DNA from: Rhizobiales bacterium Ga0077524
GTDB lineage: Bacteria; Pseudomonadota; Alphaproteobacteria; Rhizobiales; Hyphomicrobiaceae
Assembly: GCA_001464755.1 (NCBI GenBank)
Contig: LNDR01000381.1
Coordinates: 1-33,588, forward strand
Length of the DNA: 33,588 nucleotides
Reading direction: 5' to 3'
Shown: one piece after another, positions 9,032 to 17,398 of the stretch
Position numbering within the stretch: the stretch's first letter is position 1
Layout: the number at the start of each line of letters is the position of its first letter
The notes under the pieces: model-generated
The model's database searches: none
Seen by the model: only the letters and a program-made list of their open reading frames with translations
What the model was told of the DNA's origin: nothing
Translations under genes and position numbers: made by a program

Positions 9032-11589
9032 GCCGTCGCCTTCCGGGCTTCGATAAGTGGCGGCGCGGCTGCGGCCGGTGGCTCCGGCAGCATCACGGTG
9101 ACTGTGGTGCCGATGCCGGGCTCGGACTCGAGCTGCAGACGCCCGCCGTGCAGCTCGACGAGGCTCTTGGCGACCGGCAGGCCGAGGCCGACGCCACGGT
9201 GCTTCGAGCCCTGACTGCGTGACACGAATCGCTCGAGCACGGCGCGTTGTTGGCTCTTGGGAATACCGACGCCTTCGTCTCTGACTTTGAACGCAATCAT
9301 GCCTTGCTGACGCTCCGACGAGACCTTCACCGTGCCGCCCGGCGGCGAGAAGCCGATGGCGTTCGACAGGATATTATAGAAGATCTGCCTGACGCGACCT
9401 TCGTCGCCGAGGATGGCCTCGACATCGGGCGCAATCGTGACCTCGAGCTTGATGCGGGCTCGCGACGCCCGATCGCGAACGGCGAGGACGGCACCGTCGA
9501 TGATCGGTCGCACCTCGACCGGTGCCACCTTCAGCTCGAGTGCGCCAGCGTCGATATTGGCAAGATCGAGGATGTCGTCGATGATCGACAGCAACTGGCG
9601 CGAAGAGGCGCCGACGTCGGTCAGGTACTCGCGCTGCTTGTCGTTGAGAGGGCCCGTGCGCGGGCTCTCCAGAAGCTCGGAGAAGCCGATGATGTTGGTC
9701 AGTGGTGTCCTCAGCTCGTAGGAAACGTGGCTGATGAACTGGCTTTTGAGGCGATCGGCCGCGACCAGCGCTTCGTTGCGCTCGAGCAGCGCGCGCTCGT
9801 ACCGCTTGGATACCGTCACGTCGGCGAACGAGACCAGTATCCCACCGTCCGGCAGCGGCAGTGCCGCATAGTCGATCACGCTCTGGTCGGCACGAGCGAT
9901 CTGTCCCTCGGACGACTGGCGGATATCGGAGATGCCCGTTGCGACGTTCGCGATCGTGCTCCAGGCGGCCGTATCCCCGACGAGGACCTGGCACTGCCGG
10001 GCGATTTCCTCGATGTGCGGGCCTTGGCCCAACATGCGGGGAGACAGCTTCCAGATCCGCTCGAAGGCGTGGTTCGACAGTTTGAGACGACCGTCGGTGC
10101 CGAACACCGCGATGCCCTCTTTCAGGTGGTCGAGCGTCTCGCGCTGAACGTCGATGAGGGCGTTGTAGCGGCTCTCGAGGCCGATCCGCTCGGTGACGTC
10201 ATCGAAGAACTGCGTGGCTCCACCGCCGGCCCGCGGCTCGATCGTGACGTGAAGGGTGCGCCCGTCAGGCAGGTACCAGCCCTCCTCCTGCGTGGTCTCG
10301 CCGCGTGCCGACGCCAGCACGCGGACCTTCCACGTCCGGTAGTTGACCGCCTCCGGCGCGGCCGTATCGCCGGAGCCATCCGGGCTCGGCTCGGGACGGC
10401 TCACCACTTCGGGCAACTTGCTGGCCTCCCGCAGCCGATCGAGGATCTCGGCGTCCGTGGGGGCTGTTGCGAGCCACTCGGGGTCGAGCCCCCAAAGCTG
10501 CTGATAGGCCGAGTTGGCGAAGGTCAGTCGCTGGTCCGGCCCAAAAATGGCAACCGCCGTCGCCACGCGATCGAGCGTGCGATCGTACGCGACGATCTGG
10601 CGATCCAACTCGCCGCGCGCGCTTTCCGCGGCCGTCACGTCCATTGCGGCCGCAGCCAAGGCCTCGCCGAGCGGAAGCGCCACGACATCGTGCGATCGCC
10701 GCTCCCCGGCGATGTTGAGTGCGAGCCGCTTCTCGAAGGCACTGCCACCGCTGACGGTGCCCTTGAGTTCTTCCCGCTGCCGGGCTTCCAGCAGCTCGAT
10801 CTGGCGCTCGCGCACCTCGGCCTCGTCTGTCGCCTCGACGGCTTTGACGTAGGCCTTGTTCACCCAGGCGATCTTCCCATCGGCTCCGCGCAGCCACACC
10901 GGCATCGGCAGAGCATTGAGAAGCGCTCGCGACAGGGAGATGTCGCGGGCCAGCTGGCGGTGCTGGTCCATGATGCGCGCCAGATCGCGCCGGGACCCGG
11001 CCACGTCGCGGAGCCTGAGAATGGCCCGCCCGCCCGCCACCCTGCCGTCGGCCTCGACGTGTCCGCCCGCCGACGTCCGCAACAGCAGGTTGAACGGTCT
11101 ACCCATCGCGAACAGTGTATCGAGACCGGACTTGAGGTCGTGGGCCCCCTGCGGCTCGAGCCATTGACCGAAACGCAAGAGCTGCTGCGGGTCGTCCGGG
11201 AGGCCGGGCACGGTCGTCAGCGTGTTGACCGAGATCCGCACGCTTTGGCCGTGCTGCCAGAAAATCAGCACTTGCGGCTCGGCTTTGAGGATCGCCTCGG
11301 CGGATGCGAGATTGCGACGGAGTTCCGCCGTCTCGTCCTCGCGGCGGTGCCCCATGCGACGGGCCGCGCGCGTCGATCGCCAGAGCAGCGCCAGGGCCAC
11401 CGCCATGGCTCCGCTCGTGACCGCAAGCGCCAGCACGTGCGCCAGCCTCAAACTGCCGACGCCCTGCGCGCTGCGGTCGGCGATAGCCGCCGTCAAGACA
11501 ATGGCGCACGCAATGCTTGCCACGAGCAGCAGCATGAGCTCCGCGCGCGCGTTGACGCCCTGATTTTGTGCATTGGCTGCGGACTGCAT
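9028..11589 (-). CDS. divL: DivL-like pseudo-histidine kinase with multiple PAS domains
   Basis: This 853-aa membrane-anchored sensor-kinase homologue has two hydrophobic segments near the N terminus (about 17-36 and 48-70), several PAS-like segments (about 100-600; the clearest contain PMPVWLRGADGKIAWVNKAY, FGPDQRLTFANSAYQQLWGL and FGTDGRLKLSNHAFERIW), a DHp domain and an ATPase domain. The H-box reads SYELRTPLTNIIGF: the phosphoacceptor His is replaced by Tyr624, the hallmark of Caulobacter DivL (Tyr550). The ATP-binding boxes look intact (N box NILSNAIGFSP, G1 DEGVGI, G2 GVGLGLPVAKS). DivL acts as a non-canonical partner of phosphorylated DivK and controls CckA and hence CtrA. The position next to ahcY and tsaE fits the alphaproteobacterial divL locus as I know it. 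ATG 11589 is used; its stop overlaps the next gene by 4 bases. Confidence 0.88.
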   Translation of the reverse strand: MQSAANAQNQGVNARAELMLLLVASIACAIVLTAAIADRSAQGVGSLRLAHVLALAVTSGAMAVALALLWRSTRAARRMGHRREDETAELRRNLASAEAILKAEPQVLIFWQHGQSVRISVNTLTTVPGLPDDPQQLLRFGQWLEPQGAHDLKSGLDTLFAMGRPFNLLLRTSAGGHVEADGRVAGGRAILRLRDVAGSRRDLARIMDQHRQLARDISLSRALLNALPMPVWLRGADGKIAWVNKAYVKAVEATDEAEVRERQIELLEARQREELKGTVSGGSAFEKRLALNIAGERRSHDVVALPLGEALAAAAMDVTAAESARGELDRQIVAYDRTLDRVATAVAIFGPDQRLTFANSAYQQLWGLDPEWLATAPTDAEILDRLREASKLPEVVSRPEPSPDGSGDTAAPEAVNYRTWKVRVLASARGETTQEEGWYLPDGRTLHVTIEPRAGGGATQFFDDVTERIGLESRYNALIDVQRETLDHLKEGIAVFGTDGRLKLSNHAFERIWKLSPRMLGQGPHIEEIARQCQVLVGDTAAWSTIANVATGISDIRQSSEGQIARADQSVIDYAALPLPDGGILVSFADVTVSKRYERALLERNEALVAADRLKSQFISHVSYELRTPLTNIIGFSELLESPRTGPLNDKQREYLTDVGASSRQLLSIIDDILDLANIDAGALELKVAPVEVRPIIDGAVLAVRDRASRARIKLEVTIAPDVEAILGDEGRVRQIFYNILSNAIGFSPPGGTVKVSSERQQGMIAFKVRDEGVGIPKSQQRAVLERFVSRSQGSKHRGVGLGLPVAKSLVELHGGRLQLESEPGIGTTVTVMLPEPPAAAAPPLIEARKATA

Positions 11590-11663
11590 CGCGCTCCGGG
11601 AACAGGAAAGCCAGCTTGAGAGGCTCGGGACGCGGCACAGAACCGGCGGCAGACCGGCGAGAG

Positions 11664-11678
11664 TTAACGAATCATTAG
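11664..11678. promoter_or_regulatory. Candidate CtrA-binding box upstream of divL, with an embedded GANTC site
   Basis: The plus strand reads TTAA-CGAATCA-TTAG, matching the CtrA consensus TTAA-N7-TTAA at 7 of 8 fixed positions. It lies about 75 bases upstream of the divL start in a locally AT-rich stretch. The spacer contains GAATC (11669-11673), a GANTC site of the CcrM cell-cycle methyltransferase. Binding is inferred from the motif alone; a 7/8 match can occur by chance, but AT-rich tetramers are uncommon in this high-GC DNA. Confidence 0.45.
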
Positions 11679-11809
11679 TGATTATGCGTTTCCTGACGTC
11701 CGCTGACTAGAGTCGCTGATGGCCAGGCATGCTTCTTCTTCGCCGCTGTGGCTTGCCGGTTGGCGTCGTCGGCGCAGAGAGGGCGTGTTTGCGCGCTCCC
11801 GAACGACGA

Positions 11810-11854
11810 GAGCCCCGCTCGCCGCACCGTTTTGGATGCGTCCGAGCGAGGCTC
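11810..11854 (-). other. RNA hairpin candidate between ahcY and divL
   Basis: The 12-base arms 11810-11821 and 11843-11854 are complementary except for one position. That position is C/A in a plus-strand transcript but a G-U wobble in a minus-strand transcript, so the helix is complete only in the ahcY-to-divL direction. The loop is about 21 nt. No U-run follows on the minus strand, so it may be an RNA-processing or 3'-stabilising stem or a Rho-type terminator element rather than an intrinsic terminator. Confidence 0.4.
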
Positions 11855-11872
11855 AAGAGGGAGTGCCGTCAT

Positions 11873-11893
11873 CCGCTGCCGATGCGGCAGCGG
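11873..11893 (-). terminator. Perfect hairpin just downstream of ahcY, probable 3' end element
   Basis: A perfect 9-bp stem (CCGCTGCCG / CGGCAGCGG) with a 3-base loop begins 12 bases after the ahcY stop. A short T-run (cgtttt) follows only in the plus direction, so for ahcY it lacks the U-tract of a classical intrinsic terminator. The rest of the 316-base gap between ahcY and divL holds the second hairpin at 11810-11854 and the CtrA-like box at 11664-11678. I see no credible gene in the gap. Confidence 0.45.
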
Positions 11894-11905
11894 CGTTTTC
11901 GATCA

Positions 11906-13312
<1,407 letters not shown>

Positions 13313-13437
13313 GTGCCTAACCAGTCCTTCCCGTTGTCTAAATCGGCGGATCGCCGCGCATTCGAGGCTGGCCAACAGGCCAGCGCGACAGCGGCTCCAC
13401 CTCGCGCGCAGCGGATGATCCGCCGCAGCGTCGGGGC

Positions 13438-13466
13438 TCTATACCCGCCAGATCCCGGACGCGCAA
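13438..13466 (-). promoter_or_regulatory. Candidate sigma-70-type promoter of ahcY
   Basis: On the minus strand TTGCGC (13466-13461) is followed after exactly 17 bases by TATAGA (13443-13438), about 125 bases upstream of the ahcY start. The -35 match is 3 of 6 and the -10 match 4 of 6, so this is a weak prediction. It is supported mainly by its spacing and by the adjacent palindrome. Confidence 0.3.
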
Positions 13467-13470
13467 CGAG

Positions 13471-13492
13471 GATATAAAGAGATCCTTATGTC
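13471..13492. promoter_or_regulatory. Palindromic candidate operator upstream of ahcY (SahR-like)
   Basis: The 22-base stretch GATATAAAGAGATCCTTATGTC is an imperfect palindrome (16 of 22 positions symmetric, arms GAtATAAaG / CtTATgTC). It sits in an AT-rich island immediately upstream of the candidate ahcY promoter. The ATAAAGAT-type core resembles, from memory, sites of the ArsR-family SAH-responsive regulator SahR, which controls SAM-cycle genes. That identity is not verified, and no such regulator gene lies in this window. Confidence 0.45.
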
Positions 13493-13707
13493 TAGATGTC
13501 TCATGCGCCCGAGTCTGCTGCTGGTCGGCCGAAGGCGGGCGGGCGCGGCGTTAGCCCCGTTGCTGCGTCGGCGAGCGGTCTCCCATCCGGGCTTGCGGCG
13601 GCCTTCGCGGGCCGTCGTCACGTCAGCGCCAAGACGATCCGGCCCATGCCATACGGACTGGCTCTTTCACAATCGTTTCCGAAAAATTACGCTGTTGCAT
13701 TCAATTT

Positions 13708-13713
13708 TATAAT
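13708..13713 (+). promoter_or_regulatory. Perfect TATAAT -10 hexamer upstream of the first TadG-like gene
   Basis: TATAAT matches the -10 consensus exactly, in an AT-rich island. No good -35 element is found 16-18 bases upstream. It lies about 130 bases before the gene start, leaving a long leader that contains the mini reading frame at 13732-13743. Confidence 0.4.
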
Positions 13714-13720
13714 AAATGCG

Positions 13721-13743
13721 GGAGGAAAAAGATGAAAACCTGA
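13721..13743 (+). other. Three-codon leader reading frame (Met-Lys-Thr-stop) with a strong ribosome site
   Basis: A consensus Shine-Dalgarno GGAGG (13721-13725) is placed six bases before ATG AAA ACC TGA (13732-13743). It is directly followed by a second tiny frame, ATG ATA GGG CCG TGA (13747-13761). The strong ribosome site on a three-codon frame suggests either a translated leader acting on the downstream gene or the remnant start of a lost small gene. ATG-AAA-ACC also resembles a Flp-pilin start, but nothing downstream supports a pilin. Confidence 0.35.
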
Positions 13744-13843
13744 AACATGATAGGGCCGTGATTCAGTGATCGAGTTAAATCTAGTGCAAGACGCATACGG
13801 CATTATCATCCAGCACTACGAAAATTTGCGCTGGAGGCGTAAC

Positions 13844-15385
13844 GTGGCAAAAATCGGAATTTCGGTCTCGGTTCCCGAGGCCCCAAACAGCCGGAGGCGA
13901 GCTTTCTCGCCTGCGGTCGCAAGCATGAGAGCCAGGGCGACTGGCTTCCGTCGCGACGAAAGGGGTACGGTCGCCATCATTTTCGCCTTGATGACGGTGG
14001 TGGTCTCCTCGTTGGTGGGCGGCGCCATCGACTTCGGTCGAGCCGTCACGGTTCGCGAGCAAATGCAGAACGCCATTGACGCGTCTGTACTTGCGGGCGC
14101 CCGGGTCTGGCAGACGGATCAGGACCTGGCGCTGGCCGAGCAGAAGGCATTGAACTACTACACCAGCACCAAGCCGCATGGGGTCGACAGCAGCGTGACG
14201 CGGTTCGAGCCCGACATGGGGCGGAACGCCATCGTCATGGAAGCGCAGGCCACGGTGACGGCTCCGTTCCTGTCCATGGTCATGCCGGGCGGGTTTACGA
14301 TCCGTGCCAGCGCCGAAGCCCTGCTTGCTGCGGGCGGCAATGGCGACACGAGCCTCGAGATCTCGATGATGCTCGACGTCACGGGCTCGATGTCTGGCTC
14401 CAAGATCACCGATCTCAAGGCGGCGGCGAAGGATCTGATCGACATCGTCGTCTGGAGCAACCAGAGCGAGCGGACATCGAAGGTCGCGATCGTCCCATTT
14501 GCGAACGGCGTCAATCTCGGCTCGACGACCCTCGTCAATCAGGTGCGCGGCAGCACGAAAACGGGTTCCTGCACCGCCTCGGGGTCTCCCTGCACGGCCT
14601 ACACGTCAAGCTCTTCGCCTTCGAGCACGCAGTGGACGTGGGGCGCGCCGGCCGCGTTCTACCGCTTCACGAACACGTCGGGTTCACAGAGCACGTTCCG
14701 CCCCTCGTCCTACTGCGTCAGCGAGCGGATTGGCACCGACAGATATACGGATGCGGCACCAAACGCCGCAGCGAGGCGGGTCGGTCCCGTCTACCAGAGC
14801 GGCAACTCGGGCGAGGGCGACCGTTGCTCGCTGCTCAAAACGGCTGATCTCGAGATCAATGCGGTCATGCCGCTCTCGAGCGACAAGGTCGAGCTGAAGC
14901 AGCGCATTGACAAGTTGGCACTCGCAGGCGCTACGGCCGGTCAGATCGGCACCGCGTGGGCCTGGTACATGTTGGCGCCGAACTGGTCCTACCTGTGGCC
15001 GTCGGCCAGCCAGCCGGTTGCCTACAACACCGAAGGCACCCAGAAGATCGCGATCCTGATGACGGACGGTGAGTACAACACCGCGCACTGTAACGGCGTC
15101 ATGTCGCAGAACAGTGCGAACAACGGCACCCGGATCAACTGCAATGCCACCAATGCGATCTCGGATACGCAGGCAGACGAGATGTGCGCGGCCATGAAAA
15201 ACGGCACGGGCATCACCGTCTACACCGTCGGCTTCGCCCTCGGAAACAACCAGACGGCGATCAATACGCTCCGCAACTGCGCCTCGGACACCACGAAGTT
15301 CTACGAGGCGTCGGACGGCGCAGAACTCCGCCAGGCCTTCCGTGACATCGCACTGCAGGTCGCAAAGCTGAGGCTCTCTCAGTAA
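13844..15385 (+). CDS. TadG-like membrane-anchored protein with von Willebrand factor A domain (copy 1)
   Basis: This 513-aa protein has the TadE/TadG N terminus FRRDERGTVAIIFAL with a membrane segment at about 41-63, then GAIDFGRAVTVREQMQNAID, the extracytoplasmic helix typical of Tad pilus minor pilins. A von Willebrand factor A fold follows: MIDAS motif MMLDVTGSMSG (Asp178), KVAIVPFANGVNLG, and AILMTDGEYN carrying a later metal ligand. Several Cys residues in the middle (SCTASGSPC, SSYCVSERIG) suggest disulfides. The GTG at 13844 is chosen because GGAGG lies six bases upstream, a leader duplicated before the next gene. Such proteins are thought to be adhesion or assembly factors of Flp pili, but no tad pilus operon is in this window. 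It is a close paralogue of its neighbour. Confidence 0.82.
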   Translation: MAKIGISVSVPEAPNSRRRAFSPAVASMRARATGFRRDERGTVAIIFALMTVVVSSLVGGAIDFGRAVTVREQMQNAIDASVLAGARVWQTDQDLALAEQKALNYYTSTKPHGVDSSVTRFEPDMGRNAIVMEAQATVTAPFLSMVMPGGFTIRASAEALLAAGGNGDTSLEISMMLDVTGSMSGSKITDLKAAAKDLIDIVVWSNQSERTSKVAIVPFANGVNLGSTTLVNQVRGSTKTGSCTASGSPCTAYTSSSSPSSTQWTWGAPAAFYRFTNTSGSQSTFRPSSYCVSERIGTDRYTDAAPNAAARRVGPVYQSGNSGEGDRCSLLKTADLEINAVMPLSSDKVELKQRIDKLALAGATAGQIGTAWAWYMLAPNWSYLWPSASQPVAYNTEGTQKIAILMTDGEYNTAHCNGVMSQNSANNGTRINCNATNAISDTQADEMCAAMKNGTGITVYTVGFALGNNQTAINTLRNCASDTTKFYEASDGAELRQAFRDIALQVAKLRLSQ

Positions 15386-15418
15386 GCCGGCCGACCACAG
15401 ACGTCCTCCACGGCATCA

Positions 15419-15456
15419 GCCGGGCCTCGACATCGAGACCCGGCCGATCTCGTTTT
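15419..15456 (+). terminator. Rho-independent terminator after TadG-like copy 1
   Basis: An 11-bp stem with one mismatch (GCCGGGCCTCG / CGAGACCCGGC, 15419-15429 with 15434-15444) and a 4-base loop is followed by cgatctcgTTTT. It begins 33 bases after the stop codon, so copy 1 is probably transcribed alone. Confidence 0.65.
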
Positions 15457-15708
15457 GAGGCCTGCCGCTGCGTCCCCGGTGGCTCGCTCGTTGCAGGCAT
15501 TTGGTACCAGGGCGGTGCGTCTGGGCATGGGCGCGAGATGGTTTTCAACACGTAAACACGGGTCATGTAATTAGAATAAAAGACAGTTCTATTATTAGAA
15601 TAATGTTGTTTATAAAAAACTGATGCGCATCTATCCAATTAAGCTGATGTAAATACCTATTTCTGCAATATGGAGGTCGGTTGAGCACTTTGGGTGCGGA
15701 GGCGTAGC
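15457..15708 (+). promoter_or_regulatory. AT-rich regulatory region before TadG-like copy 2, with a direct repeat and a CtrA-like box
   Basis: Positions 15560-15670 are strikingly AT-rich. The 10-base sequence ATTAGAATAA occurs twice, at 15570-15579 and 15594-15603, with starts 24 bases apart (just over two helical turns). TATAAA at 15611 may be a -10 element, without a good -35. TTAA-GCTGATG-TAAA (15639-15653) matches the CtrA consensus TTAA-N7-TTAA at 7 of 8 positions. GGAGG at 15698-15702 is the ribosome site of the next gene. I see no gene here. Confidence 0.4.
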
Positions 15709-17289
15709 GTGTTCGAATATAACTGGCGTTCCAACGGTATCGAAGCAGGCGACGCGCGACGCGCAATTGCCGGCTCTCTGGGAGAAGTGCGCAAGCGCAC
15801 GGCCTCTTTTCGTCGCGACGAGAAGGGAACCGTCGCGATCCTGTTCGGTCTGACCGGCGTGGTGGTCATGGCCTTGGTGGGTGGCGCGGTGGATTACGGC
15901 AGGGCCGTGACGGCGCGAGACCAGATCCAGAATGCCGTCGACTCGGCCATCCTGGCGGGTGCCCGGGCTTGGCAGACCGAGGGCGATCTGGCTCTCGCCG
16001 AGAGCGTCGCCCGTCAGTTTTACGATCGCAACAAGCCGCACGGCATGAACAGCACTGTCGCGGCGTTCACCGTCGATCAGGGGCGGAATGCGCTGACGAT
16101 CCAAGGCAGCGCCTCCTTCTACGCTCCGTTCCTGTCCGCCGCCGCCTCGATCGGCAACACCATGCGCGGACTGCCGAGCGAGTCGGTCGAGTACACCGTG
16201 TCGGCCAAGGCCGAAGCGCTGCTCGCCGCCGGCGGCAACGGCGACTCGAGCCTCGAGATCGCCATGATGCTCGACGTCACCGGCTCCATGTCCAACGGCA
16301 AGATCGATGATCTCAAGGCCGCGGCCAAGGATCTGATCGACATCGTCGTCTGGGAGAACCAGTCCGAGCACACCTCGAAGGTGGCGCTGGTGCCGTTCGC
16401 GGATGCGGTCAATCTCGGCTCGCCGAGCCTTGTCAACGAGGTTCGCGGCAACCTGAAGACGGGCTCGTGCACGAGCTCAGGCTCGCCGTGCACGACCTTC
16501 ACCACGGGATCGCCGTCGACCACGCAGTGGACCACGGGCGCGCCAGCCAGATATTACAGGTTCGAGCGCCCGGACAGCAGCTTCAATACGTGGCAGGCCT
16601 CGTCCTACTGCGTGACGGAGCGCATCGGCGCGAACCGGTTCACTGATGTCGCGCCGAGCACAGCGGCGAACAAGGTGGCACCGCTCTACGGATCGTCCTC
16701 GGCGTCAAGCTGTGGCTACATGACGATCAACACCGGTGACCTCGAGATCAATACGGTGCAGCCGCTGAGCAGCGACAAGGTCATGCTGAAGCGCCGCATC
16801 GACAAGATGCAGATTGCCGGCTCGACCGCCGGCCAGATGGGAACCGCTTGGGCCTGGTACATGCTGTCGCCGAACTGGGCGCATCTGTGGCCGCAGGCCA
16901 GCCAGCCGGTCGCCTACAACACGGAGACCGTCAAGAAGATCGCGATCCTGATGACGGACGGCGAGTACAACACGGGCCACTGTAACGGCATTGTTGCCAA
17001 GGACAGTGGTTCGGGCAGCGGCGGCAACAGCACCAAGATCAACTGCAATTCCAACAACGGCTCGTCGAACAGCCAAGCCCAGGCTCTGTGCACGGCCATG
17101 AAGAGCGGGACGGGGATTACGGTCTACACGGTTGGGTTCGCCCTGGCCGGCAATGAGACGGCGATCAACACCCTTCGCAACTGCGCCTCCGACACGTCGA
17201 AGTTCTACAACGCGACCGACGGTGCGGCGTTGCGGCAAGCCTTCCGCGACATCGCTCTCCAGGTCGCCAAGCTGAGGCTCTCACAGTAG
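15709..17289 (+). CDS. TadG-like membrane-anchored protein with von Willebrand factor A domain (copy 2)
   Basis: This 526-aa paralogue of the preceding protein has the same architecture: FRRDEKGTVAILFGL with a membrane segment at about 41-61, GAVDYGRAVTARDQIQNAVD, MIDAS motif MMLDVTGSMSN (Asp189), KVALVPFADAVNLG and AILMTDGEYN. The last 16 residues are the same as in copy 1. Differences cluster in the first 30 residues, a linker around 150-170 and the Ser/Gly/Asn-rich loop after GEYN. The GTG start at 15709 follows GGAGG by six bases, with the same leader (GGAGGCGTArCGTG) as copy 1. The separate AT-rich control region and terminator indicate independent expression. Role by family: pilus assembly or surface adhesion; the exact function is unknown. 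Confidence 0.82.
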   Translation: MFEYNWRSNGIEAGDARRAIAGSLGEVRKRTASFRRDEKGTVAILFGLTGVVVMALVGGAVDYGRAVTARDQIQNAVDSAILAGARAWQTEGDLALAESVARQFYDRNKPHGMNSTVAAFTVDQGRNALTIQGSASFYAPFLSAAASIGNTMRGLPSESVEYTVSAKAEALLAAGGNGDSSLEIAMMLDVTGSMSNGKIDDLKAAAKDLIDIVVWENQSEHTSKVALVPFADAVNLGSPSLVNEVRGNLKTGSCTSSGSPCTTFTTGSPSTTQWTTGAPARYYRFERPDSSFNTWQASSYCVTERIGANRFTDVAPSTAANKVAPLYGSSSASSCGYMTINTGDLEINTVQPLSSDKVMLKRRIDKMQIAGSTAGQMGTAWAWYMLSPNWAHLWPQASQPVAYNTETVKKIAILMTDGEYNTGHCNGIVAKDSGSGSGGNSTKINCNSNNGSSNSQAQALCTAMKSGTGITVYTVGFALAGNETAINTLRNCASDTSKFYNATDGAALRQAFRDIALQVAKLRLSQ

Positions 17290-17316
17290 GCGCTACCCGG
17301 AAGTCTGCCCAAGCCT

Positions 17317-17347
17317 CGGCCGGATCTCGAAAGAGATCCGGCCGTTT
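17317..17347 (+). terminator. Rho-independent terminator after TadG-like copy 2
   Basis: A perfect 12-bp stem, CGGCCGGATCTC (17317-17328) pairing with GAGATCCGGCCG (17333-17344), with a GAAA tetraloop and followed by TTT. It lies in the short convergent gap before the minus-strand GNAT gene. No U-run follows in the minus direction, so it serves mainly the plus strand. Confidence 0.75.
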
Positions 17348-17398
17348 CCATATGGTGCGCCAGACACGCGATATACGCAGGCGGCACCGCGAGCTGGT

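Larger units (their letters stand above)
13493..13843 (+). other. Intergenic region between ahcY and the first TadG-like gene
   Basis: The left half (13500-13660) is GC-rich and shows no recognisable gene; the short open frames there match no family I know. From about 13680 the DNA turns strongly AT-rich and holds a perfect -10 hexamer, a three-codon leader reading frame, and a leader into the TadG-like gene. The gene's frame remains open upstream to a GTG at 13766, but that codon has no ribosome site. Confidence 0.5.

Noticed and set aside
9247-11619. 790-codon open frame on the plus strand opposite divL
   Set aside because: It is antisense to a gene with clear domain motifs, has no recognisable family and low-complexity Arg/Gly/His-rich translation; long shadow frames are expected at this GC content.
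11675-11872. 65-codon minus-strand frame between ahcY and divL
   Set aside because: It has no convincing ribosome site, no family and no hydrophobic or charged pattern, and overlaps the CtrA-like box and a hairpin.
13313-13470. SAH riboswitch in the ahcY leader
   Set aside because: The leader has GC-rich stems, but I could not fit the conserved SAH-riboswitch core to it; a covariance-model search (Infernal against Rfam) would decide.
13496-13735. 79-codon plus-strand frame before the first TadG-like gene
   Set aside because: No family resemblance, and it runs through the AT-rich promoter island, so it is probably chance.
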